A DNA stretch of 64,000 bases. It comes from Selenomonas timonae. GTDB taxonomy: Bacteria; Bacillota; Negativicutes; Selenomonadales; Selenomonadaceae. The position numbers and the translations under genes were made by a program. Within the stretch, counting starts at the first letter, position 1. Every line of letters starts with the position of its first letter. This document shows, piece after piece, positions 24,697-33,833 of this stretch. The notes beneath the pieces were generated by a model. It saw only the letters and a program-made list of their open reading frames with translations. It made no database searches and was not told the origin of the DNA. The stretch lies in NCBI RefSeq assembly GCF_014250475.1, contig NZ_CP060204.1:1501001-1565000 (forward strand), read 5' to 3'.

Positions 24697-25347
24697 TTAC
24701 AAAGGCTTTGCCCCATAGAGCGGCGTGCGCTGATCCATCGCTGCAAGGAGGCGCGGAACGGGCAGGATCCGCAGGAGCAGGAGGCATATGACAGCCTCGG
24801 GCACGAGGTAGGTCGCATTGAAGACCAGAGAGTAGAGATAGGGGGACGTATCGGGCGGCGCATACGAGCCGAAGAAGACCACGCCCGAGATATAGTGACA
24901 GAGGAACCGCGCCGTAAAGGCGAGCGCCGCGCCCAGATAGATGCGCCCCGGCACAGCGGCGGCAATCGCCAGCGCCATATAGGGCAGGGGATAGTCGAAG
25001 AGCACTTGCAGGGGATGCACGATAAAGGCGTCCTGCATGAGATTTATCATGCCGTAGACGAACCCCGCCAGACAGCCGATGCCTGCGCCATACCGATAGG
25101 TGAGGAAGAGCAGCGGCACCATCGCACCGAGTGTGACACTGCCGCCCTGCGGCATATGGAATATGCGCAGCTGATGGAGCACGATCGTCAGCGCCAGCAT
25201 GAGCGCGACATTGATGAGCATGCTTGTCGTGAAACGGATGCGGCGCATCTGCAGATAGCCGAAGATGAAGACGAGTACCGCGAGCAGTGTGAAGAGACTG
25301 GTCGGCTGCGCCAGCAGCTCTGCCGCGTTCTTGATGAGTGTGTCCAT
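24697..25347 (-). CDS. thiT: Thiamine transporter S component (ECF type)
   Basis: 216-residue membrane protein with about six hydrophobic helices. It matches ThiT: GSVTLGAMVPLLFLTYRYG, the IVHPLQVLFDYPLPYM stretch and RFLCHYISGVVFFGSYAPP, which holds thiamine-binding aromatics. It supplies thiamine through a shared energizing module (EcfAA'T), which is not in the window. ATG 25347 follows AAGGAGGT; the frame is open to 25383 but with no site. No TPP riboswitch is visible in the short upstream region. Confidence 0.9.
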   Translation of the reverse strand: MDTLIKNAAELLAQPTSLFTLLAVLVFIFGYLQMRRIRFTTSMLINVALMLALTIVLHQLRIFHMPQGGSVTLGAMVPLLFLTYRYGAGIGCLAGFVYGMINLMQDAFIVHPLQVLFDYPLPYMALAIAAAVPGRIYLGAALAFTARFLCHYISGVVFFGSYAPPDTSPYLYSLVFNATYLVPEAVICLLLLRILPVPRLLAAMDQRTPLYGAKPL

Positions 25348-25558
25348 GGATACCTCCTTGGTCGCTGTGTCATGTGTTTGCAATCCACTATAGCATACTA
25401 TAAAATGCCGCCCTCTTCAATTCCGATGAACCCTTGAATCTACCGCAAAAGATAGATTTTTTCAGATAGATATGGTAAACTGAGCATTGGTATTTTTATC
25501 GAAACAACGGAGCAAATGCACAGTAGCACCGCTTTTCGTGTACATACAGGAGGACGAT

Positions 25559-26587
25559 ATGGACGATCAGATCAGAGAACTCAAGGAGCGCGCCCGCGCA
25601 GCGATTGCGGAGACGGCGAGCAGCCTCGGTGAACTCAATGATATTCGCGTGAAATTCCTTGGCAAAAAGGGCGAGATGACTGCACTCCTGCGCAGCATGA
25701 GCGCCCTCGCACAGGAGGAGCGTCCGCGCATCGGCAAGATCGTCAACGAGGCGCGTGCCGAACTCGAGGAGCTGCTTGCGGCGAAGTCCGAGGAACTGGC
25801 GAAGCGGGAACTTGCGGACAAGATTGCCGCCGAGCAGATCGACGTGACCCTGCCGGGGCGGACGGCTCCCGTGGGGCATCTGCACCCGCTCACGATCACG
25901 CTGAACCGCATCAAGAAGATCTTCCTGCAGATGGGCTTTACCATCGAGGAGGGACCCGAGATTGAGAGCGACTACTTCAACTTCGAGGCGCTGAATCTGC
26001 CGAAGGATCACCCCGCGCGCGATATGCAGGACTCGTTCTACATCACGGAGGATATTCTCCTGCGTTCGCAGACCTCGCCCGTACAAGCACGAACGATGCA
26101 GAAGAGCGAGCCGAATGCGCCCATCCGCATGATCGCGCCCGGGCGCGTCTACCGTCGCGACTCCTACGATGCGACGCACTCTCCGATGTTTACGCAGGTC
26201 GAGGGACTTGTGATCGACAAGGGCATCTCCTTTGCCGACCTCAAGGGGACGCTCGAGCTCTGCCTGCATCAGCTCTTTGATGCCGATGCGAAGGTGCGTT
26301 TTCGTCCGAGCTTCTTCCCGTTCACGGAGCCGTCGACCGAGGTGGACATCTCCTGCTCCTCGTGTCATGGCGCGGGCTGCCGCGTCTGCAAGGGGACGGG
26401 CTGGCTCGAGATCCTCGGCGCTGGCATGGTGCATCCTAACGTCCTGCGCATGAGCGGCTACGATCCCGCGCAGGTGTCGGGCTTTGCGTTCGGCATGGGG
26501 GTCGAGCGCATTGCGATGCTCGCCTACGGCGTGGACGATCTGCGCCTGTTCTACGACAACGACGTGCGTTTCTTACATCAATTCTGA
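25559..26587 (+). CDS. pheS: Phenylalanine--tRNA ligase alpha subunit
   Basis: 342 residues, full length for the bacterial heterotetramer. The N-terminal coiled-coil ([23 protein letters not shown]) binds tRNA. The class II core has [57 protein letters not shown] and a late [10 protein letters not shown]. The [12 protein letters not shown] quartet resembles a zinc site. ATG 25559 follows AGGAGG (25548-25553). Confidence 0.98.
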   Translation: MDDQIRELKERARAAIAETASSLGELNDIRVKFLGKKGEMTALLRSMSALAQEERPRIGKIVNEARAELEELLAAKSEELAKRELADKIAAEQIDVTLPGRTAPVGHLHPLTITLNRIKKIFLQMGFTIEEGPEIESDYFNFEALNLPKDHPARDMQDSFYITEDILLRSQTSPVQARTMQKSEPNAPIRMIAPGRVYRRDSYDATHSPMFTQVEGLVIDKGISFADLKGTLELCLHQLFDADAKVRFRPSFFPFTEPSTEVDISCSSCHGAGCRVCKGTGWLEILGAGMVHPNVLRMSGYDPAQVSGFAFGMGVERIAMLAYGVDDLRLFYDNDVRFLHQF

Positions 26588-26599
26588 GGAGGCGGGACT

Positions 26600-29035
26600 A
26601 TGCAGGTTTCCATCAAATGGCTGAAAGACTATGTGGATATTGACGAGACGGCGGAGGAGATTGCAGACCGCCTGACGATGGCGGGCGTGCCCGTCGAGCG
26701 CATTGTGCGCGCGGACGAGGGGCTTGAGAAGATCATCACGGGGCGCATCGAGAAGATCGCGCCGCATCCGGACTCCGACCACCTGCTCGTCTGCCAGTTG
26801 AATATCGGCAAGGAGGAGCTGCTCCAGATCGTGACGGGCGCGTCCAATGTGCGCGAGGGGCATATCGTCCCCGTTGCAATGGTCGGTTCCGTGTTGCCCG
26901 ACGGAAAGAAAATCTCGAAGGGCAAGCTGCGCGGCATTCCGTCAAACGGCATGATGTGCTCGGCGGGCGAGCTCGCGATTGAGACCGAGGGGCTTCCCGA
27001 CGAGCAGGTGCACGGCATCTACATCCTGCCGGCAGATACGCCTGTGGGCATCCCTGCGGCGCAGGCACTCGGGCTGGACGATGTTGTGCTCGAGTTCGAG
27101 CTGACGGCGAACCGTGCGGACTGCTTCAGCGTCATTGGCATCGCGCGTGAGATTGCGGCGCTGACGGGCAAGGAGCTGCGCTTCCCGACGATCGAGGTGA
27201 AGGAGTCGGCGCCCGAGAGCGCCGCCAATCTCGTTCACATCGGCACAGAGGCAGAGGATCTCTGCCGCCGATTCTCCGCGCGCGTTCTGTGCGATGTGAA
27301 GATTGCGCCCGCGCCGGCGTGGATGGTGGAGCGTCTGCGCGGTGCAGGCATCCGCTCGATCAACAATGTGGTCGACGTGACGAACTTTGTCATGCTCGAA
27401 CTGGGGCAGCCGCTCCATGCCTATGACTACGACGCTGTCGCAGGACACTGCCTCACGGCACGCCGTGCGCGTGCGGGGGAGAATCTGCACACGCTGGACG
27501 ATTCGAGCCGTGTCGCCGTTGGGGATGAGCTTGTCATTGCCGACAGCGAAAAGCCCGCAGGGCTTGCGGGCATCATGGGGGGGCTTGAGTCCGAGATCAC
27601 GGAGGGGACGACCTCGGTCATTCTCGAGGCCGCATCCTTCCACGGCCCGACCATTCGCCGCACGGCACGCCGTATTGGCCTGCACTCCGAGTCCTCGGGC
27701 AGATTTGAGCGCGGTGTCGATGAGACGGAGACCGTGCGTGCCGTGACGCGAGCCGCACAGCTGCTCGTCGAGATGGGCGCGTGCACGGTGGCAAAGGGTG
27801 TGGTCGATGTCTACCCGAAGCATCGTGTTCCGACGGTACTTGAGTTCAGTGCACGCACGGTAGGGGAGCGTATCGGTGCGAATATCCCCGGCGACTGGAT
27901 GGCATCCGCGCTCCGCTCGCTCGGCTTCATCGTCGAGGAGAAGGGCGTCGAGGTCTATGATGTCGCTGTGCCATCGTGGCGCGGGGATGTGACGATGATG
28001 GAGGACATCACCGAGGAGGTCGCACGCCTCTATGGCTATGACAACATCGCCTCCCGTCTCCCGATGGGCGCTGTCCAGCAGGGGAAGACGAGCGAGCGGC
28101 AGGACTTCGTCGATCTCATGCGCGAGACCTTTGCGGCGCTCGGCATGACGGAGGAGCTGTCGTTCAGCTTCACGAGTGAGAAGACCCTCGACAAGCTCGG
28201 CGTTCCCGAGGGCAGTGAACTGCGTCAGGCAATCCCCATCATGAACCCGCTTACGGACGAGTATCCGCTCATCCGCACGACGCTGCTCACGAGTGTGCTT
28301 GAGAATGCGGCGCGCAATGTCGCGCGCAAGAACATGGATCTGCGGCTCTTTGACATTGCACCCGTATTCTTCCCGAAGGCACTGCCCGTCACGGAGCTTG
28401 CAAACGAGAAACTCATGGTCGCGGGGCTGATCACGGGACGGCGGAGCCCGATTGCATGGGATACGGACAACGCACAGGTCGATTTCTACGACATGAAGGG
28501 TATCCTTGAGCGATTCCTCACGGCGATCGGCGTGCAGAAATACACCGTGGAGCGCGGCGAACACTTTGCCATGCACCCCGGCAAGACGGCGTTCTTCAAG
28601 AAGGGGCGCGACGTGATTGCCGTTCTCGGCGAGATTCATCCAACCGTTGCCGCGAACTTCGGCATTGCGCAGAGCGTCTACGTCTTTGAGATGGAGGTCG
28701 ACACCCTCCTGCGCTACCGCAAGAAGAAAAATGCGATTGCGTCGCTGCCGAAATACCCCGCATCGACGCGTGATCTTGCGATCCTTGTAGATGCAGACCT
28801 ATCCACGGTGGAGATCGAGCGCGTCATTGCCAAGAAGGGCGGCAAGTTCTTCCGCGGCGCGACCCTCTTTGATGTCTATATGGGCAAGCAGGTTGGGAGC
28901 GGGAAAAAGAGCATGGCATTCCATCTGCATTTCCAGTCCGATGACAAGACCCTGACCGATGAGGAAGTGGATGCTGCATTTGCCGATATACTTGAGGCGG
29001 CGCAGAGCCAGCTTCATGCAGAGCTGCGCGCATAA
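26600..29035 (+). CDS. pheT: Phenylalanine--tRNA ligase beta subunit
   Basis: 811 residues, full length. In order: N-terminal helix, OB-fold tRNA-binding domain (about 40-155, with LLVCQLNIG and GIPSNGMMCSAGELAI), B3/B4 editing domain (about 210-385), B5 domain (about 400-475), catalytic-like core, and ferredoxin-fold anticodon domain at the end (PKYPASTRDLAILVD onward). Eleven bases separate it from pheS. Confidence 0.98.
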   Translation: MQVSIKWLKDYVDIDETAEEIADRLTMAGVPVERIVRADEGLEKIITGRIEKIAPHPDSDHLLVCQLNIGKEELLQIVTGASNVREGHIVPVAMVGSVLPDGKKISKGKLRGIPSNGMMCSAGELAIETEGLPDEQVHGIYILPADTPVGIPAAQALGLDDVVLEFELTANRADCFSVIGIAREIAALTGKELRFPTIEVKESAPESAANLVHIGTEAEDLCRRFSARVLCDVKIAPAPAWMVERLRGAGIRSINNVVDVTNFVMLELGQPLHAYDYDAVAGHCLTARRARAGENLHTLDDSSRVAVGDELVIADSEKPAGLAGIMGGLESEITEGTTSVILEAASFHGPTIRRTARRIGLHSESSGRFERGVDETETVRAVTRAAQLLVEMGACTVAKGVVDVYPKHRVPTVLEFSARTVGERIGANIPGDWMASALRSLGFIVEEKGVEVYDVAVPSWRGDVTMMEDITEEVARLYGYDNIASRLPMGAVQQGKTSERQDFVDLMRETFAALGMTEELSFSFTSEKTLDKLGVPEGSELRQAIPIMNPLTDEYPLIRTTLLTSVLENAARNVARKNMDLRLFDIAPVFFPKALPVTELANEKLMVAGLITGRRSPIAWDTDNAQVDFYDMKGILERFLTAIGVQKYTVERGEHFAMHPGKTAFFKKGRDVIAVLGEIHPTVAANFGIAQSVYVFEMEVDTLLRYRKKKNAIASLPKYPASTRDLAILVDADLSTVEIERVIAKKGGKFFRGATLFDVYMGKQVGSGKKSMAFHLHFQSDDKTLTDEEVDAAFADILEAAQSQLHAELRA

Positions 29036-29050
29036 GGGGCGGTGAGAGCC

Positions 29051-29308
29051 ATGACAGAGGAGAAGAAGCAGCCCCAGCGGGTTGTGATCGAGATGTTTGG
29101 GCAGACCTATCAGCTCAAGACGGATGACCCCGAACGGCTCAAGCGCCTAGCGGTGGAGAGCGACCGTCGGATCAAGGAGATGTCGAAGAAGGTACGTAGC
29201 TTCGATGTGCAGCGCATTGCCGCGCTCACCGTTCTGCAGATGATGGACGAATTCGAGCAGCTGCAGCACGACTACGACGAGCTCGTCCAGCTGCTTGAGG
29301 AGAAATAA
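29051..29308 (+). CDS. zapA: Cell division protein ZapA
   Basis: 85 residues. ZapA binds FtsZ and bundles its filaments at the septum. The N-terminal VVIEMFGQTYQLKTDDPERLKRLA and the C-terminal coiled coil rich in Glu and Leu are typical. Short bacillar ZapA has the same length. ATG 29051 is five bases from GGTGAG; a GTG at 29042 is possible. It follows pheT by fifteen bases and is probably cotranscribed. Confidence 0.88.
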   Translation: MTEEKKQPQRVVIEMFGQTYQLKTDDPERLKRLAVESDRRIKEMSKKVRSFDVQRIAALTVLQMMDEFEQLQHDYDELVQLLEEK

Positions 29309-29317
29309 GCACAAAAA

Positions 29318-29359
29318 TACAGGCTGTGGTGGAAAATTCCATCGCAGCCTGCATTTTTT
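29318..29359. terminator. Terminator between zapA and tonB (convergent)
   Basis: AGGCTGTGGTGGAA pairs with TTCCATCGCAGCCT (with G-T pairs) around AA, followed by GCATTTTTT. It overlaps the tonB stop. Confidence 0.75.
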
Positions 29360-30152
29360 ATCGTATGTTGAAGCTTACATTTGTCGTGACCGAGACTGTT
29401 CCGCCGGTCGGATTCGGGTAGCTGCCGACGGCATATGCCGCAGCAACTGCCGCATCGTCGAGCATGCCGTGTCCCGAGGAGGAGGCGACGGAGACGCTCG
29501 TGATCGCACCGGAGGCACTGATCGTCGTGACAATCGTCGTCGTACCCTCGAGGCGGCGCTTCATCGCCATGTAGGGGTATTCCTTGTTCGCATTGACTGC
29601 CGCCCAGAATCCGTTCGTATCGAAGGGGGCGCTGCCCGTGCCGGAGACATTGCCGTTACCCGAGCCCTGACCCGCGCCTGAGCCCGAGCCAACGCCCTGA
29701 CCGTCGCCCGTGCCGTCACCGCTGCCCGTTCCGGAGCCTGTGCCGCTCCCGCCGCCGTCGCCGCTGCCCGAGGCAGAGCCTGCGCTCGTGGAGGGCGGGG
29801 CAGAGGAATCAGAGGTCGAGGACGATGATGCAGGTGTTGGAAGATCCACTGCATCAGGCGTTGGGACTGCCGTCTCGGTCGGCGTGATGGGCGGTACAGT
29901 CTGCTGTACCGTCTCGACGCGCTTTGCGACCTCCTCCGCCTTGAGCGGCTCGGGGAAGAGGCTCTCACTGCTTCCGCCGCCCTCGTGTCCGCTGCCCTGA
30001 CTGAAATCAGATGCCTGCAGGTCGATCTCATAGACCTGCTGCTCCTTTTCGGCGACAACGACCGCAAGCCCGATGGCGAGAAAGAGGAAGATGACGAGGT
30101 GAACAGCAGCAGAGACGATATAGGCTTTCCCCCATGAAAGGTGTTGATCCAT
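29358..30152 (-). CDS. tonB: TonB energy-transducing protein
   Basis: 264 residues. N-terminal anchor at about 10-33 (AYIVSAAVHLVIFLFLAIGL), a periplasmic span and a C-terminal TonB fold from about 185 (EYPYMAMKRRLEGTTTIV to VTTNVSFNIR). The usual Pro-rich XP/KP spacer is largely replaced by a long Gly-Ser-Thr-Asp tract (about residues 100-175). It couples the proton-motive force, through ExbBD, to the TonB-dependent receptor. It ends the receptor-exbB-exbD-tonB operon. Confidence 0.9.
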   Translation of the reverse strand: MDQHLSWGKAYIVSAAVHLVIFLFLAIGLAVVVAEKEQQVYEIDLQASDFSQGSGHEGGGSSESLFPEPLKAEEVAKRVETVQQTVPPITPTETAVPTPDAVDLPTPASSSSTSDSSAPPSTSAGSASGSGDGGGSGTGSGTGSGDGTGDGQGVGSGSGAGQGSGNGNVSGTGSAPFDTNGFWAAVNANKEYPYMAMKRRLEGTTTIVTTISASGAITSVSVASSSGHGMLDDAAVAAAYAVGSYPNPTGGTVSVTTNVSFNIR

Positions 30153-30156
30153 ATAT

Positions 30157-30564
30157 CTATCCCTTCTGTTCTGCGGCTATCGAGAGTTTTTTCACCCCCG
30201 CTCCTTTGAGCATATCCATCACCGCGACAACCTGACCGTGTGCCGTGCGCTTATCCGCCTGCAGCACGACCGCCGCATTCGGGTTCTCCTCCATGTGGCG
30301 CTTCATAATTGCCGCCGATTCCGTGATGCTCACGGGATTGTTGTCAATCGTGATATGCCCCTCCTCATCGATCGTCATGATGATCGGCAGCTGTGCGGGA
30401 GCAGTCGCAGACTGTGCCTGCGGCAGCTGGACGGCGAGTGCCTTCTGCGCGACCGTCTGCAGGCTGTTCATCATGAAGAAGACGAGCAGGAAGAAGATGA
30501 TGTCGATCATCGGGATAATCATGAACTCCGGCTTTTTCTTCAGTCGATGATTGCTAAAATTCAT
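30157..30564 (-). CDS. exbD: Biopolymer transport protein ExbD
   Basis: 135 residues. A short cytoplasmic start (MNFSNHRLKKKPEFMIIPMIDI) leads into a single transmembrane helix containing the proton-carrying aspartate (PMIDIIFFLLVFF) and a periplasmic domain. The start at 30564 overlaps the exbB stop (ATGA) and restores the family length; the longer frame reads antisense-like sequence in exbB. It works with ExbB to energize TonB. Confidence 0.94.
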   Translation of the reverse strand: MNFSNHRLKKKPEFMIIPMIDIIFFLLVFFMMNSLQTVAQKALAVQLPQAQSATAPAQLPIIMTIDEEGHITIDNNPVSITESAAIMKRHMEENPNAAVVLQADKRTAHGQVVAVMDMLKGAGVKKLSIAAEQKG

Positions 30565-31184
30565 TTTGCATCCCAGCTTTCTTTCTTCGCAGTGACAATC
30601 GTCGCGCAGAGACGCTCCGTATCCGTCACAATCGTATCGAGCTGATGGCTGAAATAGGTGTAGACACAGAATGCAATGATCGCAACGCACAGACCCGATG
30701 CCGTCGCGACAAGAGCCTCACCGACACCGCCTGTGATCGCGGCTGCGCCACCGCCCGCATCGAGCACGCTGAACGTCTGGATCATACCCGTGACCGTGCC
30801 GAGCAGACCGAGCAGCGGGGCAATCGTGACAATCGCACTCAGATAGTCGAGATAGCGGCGGAAGTTGATCGACTCCATCGACATACGGTCGGAGAATGCG
30901 CCCTTCATCGAGGTCTCCGTGCCCGCATTCTGCATGCCGCTCTCGATGATGCGGGCGATTGCAGAGGGGAACTCCTTGCAGAGTTTGCCGACTGTGTCAA
31001 AGTCCTTCTGCATGGCGGCGTGATAGACTCCGTGGAAGAACACACGCGAACCCTTGCGGTTGATGCGGTAGTAGTAGAACCGCTCCACCGCAATCGCAAG
31101 CGTGATGAGCGAGAGAATCAGCAGGGGGTACATGACCAGTCCGCCGCTGTGAAAGAGGTGGACTGCGCTCTCAAAACCTGACAT
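30561..31184 (-). CDS. exbB: Biopolymer transport protein ExbB (MotA/TolQ/ExbB family)
   Basis: 207 residues with three hydrophobic helices. The conserved core SAIVTIAPLLGLLGTVTGMIQTF and GVGEALVATASGLCVAIIAFCVYTYFS form the proton channel. Start ATG at 31184 follows AAAGGAGCTTAGCTT. It lies between the receptor and exbD in one operon. Confidence 0.95.
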   Translation of the reverse strand: MSGFESAVHLFHSGGLVMYPLLILSLITLAIAVERFYYYRINRKGSRVFFHGVYHAAMQKDFDTVGKLCKEFPSAIARIIESGMQNAGTETSMKGAFSDRMSMESINFRRYLDYLSAIVTIAPLLGLLGTVTGMIQTFSVLDAGGGAAAITGGVGEALVATASGLCVAIIAFCVYTYFSHQLDTIVTDTERLCATIVTAKKESWDAK

Positions 31185-31206
31185 AAGCTAAGCTCCTTTG
31201 TATAGA

Positions 31207-33621
31207 TTAGAACATCATGCGCATACCGAGGCGGTAGATGCGCCCGCCCATTCCAAGGAACGGGTCGTATTGGTTGAACAGATTTGTGATGCCGGCGTAG
31301 AACGTAAGGAAGTGGTGGTAGTCCTTCTCGATCATCAGATTCCACAGACCGTAGTTCTTCTCGCGGGCGACCTTTTCCTGAGTGAAAGAATGCTCCACTG
31401 TGTTCTGGAGTGCTGTGCCTGCCTCACCTTCTGTAGGATATACGGTAACCTCGCGGGTATTGCCGTCATGATCCGTTATCGTGTATGTTCTGCTGGTCAG
31501 ACTTGACGTGTCCGGTCTGACAAAACGACCTGTTGCAACACGATCGCGAATATCGAGGTAGTTCCGTGTATAGTCTCCCCAGAAGGTCGCGCGCCAGCCA
31601 TTTTTCGGGTCGCTGTATGTCATTGTGAGGTTGAACATATGTCGCCCACGCCCTTCAAGGCGTTTTCCTGTTTGGCGATCACGTGCATCGAGGAAAGTAT
31701 AGCCTGCTTTGATTGTGAAATCACGCGCAATCTCGTGTGTTACCTCAGCCTCAACACCTTGCGTGATAGCTCTGGCAATGTTCTTGTAGGTAAAAACGTC
31801 GTCCATCACAGGGGTACTTGCATACTTTGTATACTCGGTGATGAGGTCATAACGGTCTTGTGGGGTTGCTGAATCAAGTTCATTCAGAAGATCGTTATAA
31901 TCTCCCCAATATCCGGCTGCGGGATCGAGTGATACAATAGAATTAGACCAGCGCTGCGGTGCACCAGGGCTTCCTGGATTTAGATTCTTCGAGGGTTTTT
32001 GTCCATCATAGACGATCTGCATATAGTCTTTGAAGGTATTGCGGAAGAGGGTGATCTTCGCACTTGTCTTCTTGTTGAAGTCCTTTTCAACGGAGACATC
32101 CATGTTGAGTGCCTTCTCGGGCTTCAGCTCGGGATTGCCCTCGAACTTCCAACCATTGCGGTATGGGGGGCGAGGATTGAGTGATGGCTCGTACATCTCC
32201 CAGTCATGGTAGAGTTCGGCGATGCCTCCTGTACCAAAACTTGTTCCAATATTCGTCTTAAAACGGACATTGTTGCGTGCCTTATACGTTGCACCGATGG
32301 AGGGAGAGATGTTCACACCAAAATGACTGTGATTCGTATAGCGCAGAGAGGGGATCACAAGCAGCTTTTTGCCGACCTGCCAGTCATCCATCGCATAGAC
32401 ACCGTAGTGAGTTAATGTGGTATCATAGACCTCACCTGGCACGGGAGATAGCTGATAATATTTGCGCTCGACGTATTTTCCGACCTGACCAGGCACCTTA
32501 ATTCGCGTTCCCTCTCCGTATTCATCGTGGTAGTCTGCACCAATCGTGACATAGTGCTTGTCATGTGCCATAATGCCGACGGAGCCTTCGATTACGTTAT
32601 CTATGCGATTAAGGAAGTCAAAATATCCCCAACGCATCAATCTTATGCCGGGAAGAGAACTGACGTAAAAATCTGTATCGGAGTTATACTCCGTGCGGTA
32701 GGTACGCAGACGATAATCCATCTTGCTCGTCTGCTTCTTCCAGTCGATGCTGAAGTTGTTGCGCCATGCGTCTTCATAGGCGGTCATTCCAAACATTTTA
32801 CCGAGTGTGGTGTCCTTCCGCAGATCCTCATTCAGACGATCCGCCGAGAGGGTGATCGTCTCATCCTTGCCGATCGGGAACTCGACGCGCAGACTCATCG
32901 GATTGCGGTCGCCGTAGTACTGCATGGAGGTGTGGTCACTGTCATAGAGGTAGGGAGCAGACTTGTTCCATCCATAGGAGAAGTCCATATATACCCCACC
33001 GCCGAGGTCGCCCGTGGAGTAGCCGATGCTGTGGTTGTATTGATGCCCCTTCACATCGATCCACGAGCCCTCCGTCGTCAGGCGGACACGCTGCTTGTGC
33101 GAGACCTTCGTGATGATGTTGATGACACCGCCGATGGCATCTGCACCGTAGCGTGCCGTGCCCGAGCCGCGGATAATCTCAATGTGATCCACGTCGTCGA
33201 GACCAAGGCGGTTCACCTCATCCGTTGCACCGTAGAACTTGCTGAGACCTCCCGCGAGCCTGCGTCCGTCGACGAGGATGAGCGTGTGGCGTGGCTCGGC
33301 ACCGCGGATGCCGACCGTCTTGCGCCCCATGTTGTCCGTGCCCATCTGGATGTCCTGCTCCGCTGCAAGTGCGTCCGAGAGCGTGCGCGCACCCTTACGG
33401 TCAAGATCGGCACGGGAGATGATCGTCTTTGTCTCAGGGGCTTCCTTGAGCATCTCTTTATCGAAGTCCACCTCCACGTGGATATCTTCGGTTGAGACTT
33501 TTGAATTGTCACTTCCCGACACGTTGTCTGCCGCATAGACGTGCGGTGCTCCAAAGCAGGCGAGCACAGCAGCGGTCAGAAGTGCATATCGTCCATGACG
33601 TAATTTTCCTTTGAATGACAT
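31207..33621 (-). CDS. TonB-dependent outer-membrane receptor
   Basis: 804 residues. A signal peptide ends near APHVYAAD. The plug domain (about 50-165) has RADLDRKGARTLSDAL, VGIRGAEPRHTLILVDGRR and IEIIRGSGTARYGADAIGGVINIIT. The beta-barrel follows and ends in a terminal Phe (GMRMMF), the barrel-assembly signal. It has its own tonB, exbD and exbB downstream and a Fur-like box over its promoter, so an iron chelate, siderophore or heme is the likely cargo. The ligand cannot be read from sequence. Confidence 0.92.
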   Translation of the reverse strand: MSFKGKLRHGRYALLTAAVLACFGAPHVYAADNVSGSDNSKVSTEDIHVEVDFDKEMLKEAPETKTIISRADLDRKGARTLSDALAAEQDIQMGTDNMGRKTVGIRGAEPRHTLILVDGRRLAGGLSKFYGATDEVNRLGLDDVDHIEIIRGSGTARYGADAIGGVINIITKVSHKQRVRLTTEGSWIDVKGHQYNHSIGYSTGDLGGGVYMDFSYGWNKSAPYLYDSDHTSMQYYGDRNPMSLRVEFPIGKDETITLSADRLNEDLRKDTTLGKMFGMTAYEDAWRNNFSIDWKKQTSKMDYRLRTYRTEYNSDTDFYVSSLPGIRLMRWGYFDFLNRIDNVIEGSVGIMAHDKHYVTIGADYHDEYGEGTRIKVPGQVGKYVERKYYQLSPVPGEVYDTTLTHYGVYAMDDWQVGKKLLVIPSLRYTNHSHFGVNISPSIGATYKARNNVRFKTNIGTSFGTGGIAELYHDWEMYEPSLNPRPPYRNGWKFEGNPELKPEKALNMDVSVEKDFNKKTSAKITLFRNTFKDYMQIVYDGQKPSKNLNPGSPGAPQRWSNSIVSLDPAAGYWGDYNDLLNELDSATPQDRYDLITEYTKYASTPVMDDVFTYKNIARAITQGVEAEVTHEIARDFTIKAGYTFLDARDRQTGKRLEGRGRHMFNLTMTYSDPKNGWRATFWGDYTRNYLDIRDRVATGRFVRPDTSSLTSRTYTITDHDGNTREVTVYPTEGEAGTALQNTVEHSFTQEKVAREKNYGLWNLMIEKDYHHFLTFYAGITNLFNQYDPFLGMGGRIYRLGMRMMF

Positions 33622-33653
33622 ACCTTGAAAATCCTTTCCTGTAGAGATGAAAA

Positions 33654-33700
33654 AATAATGAATACGATAATCATTATATGAAAAAATATATAGATGTCAA
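33654..33700 (-). promoter_or_regulatory. Promoter with overlapping Fur-type box for the TonB operon
   Basis: On the minus strand TTGACA (33700-33695), a 16-base spacer and TATAAT (33678-33673). The plus strand carries ATAATGAATACGATAATCAT (33655 onward). Its GATAATCATTAT core (33666-33677) matches half of the Fur consensus and covers the -10. Repression under iron-replete conditions is inferred. Confidence 0.75.
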
Positions 33701-33723
33701 GAGTAACATTTATTATCAGGTAG

Positions 33724-33770
33724 ATTGTCAAAAGTGCTGTTTTGACAATGCGAACTTTTTTTATTATACT
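33724..33770 (+). promoter_or_regulatory. yacL promoter with palindromic operator-like site
   Basis: TTGACA (33742-33747), 17-base spacer, TATACT (33765-33770). The -35 box sits in the right arm of a perfect 10-base inverted repeat, ATTGTCAAAA-GTGCTG-TTTTGACAAT (33724-33749), a layout typical of repressor operators. Confidence 0.65.
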
Positions 33771-33833
33771 GAATGAGTTAAGAAGTATGCTGTTGTTATT
33801 AGGACTCTTTTGTTAATGAAAGGGGGTGAATGC

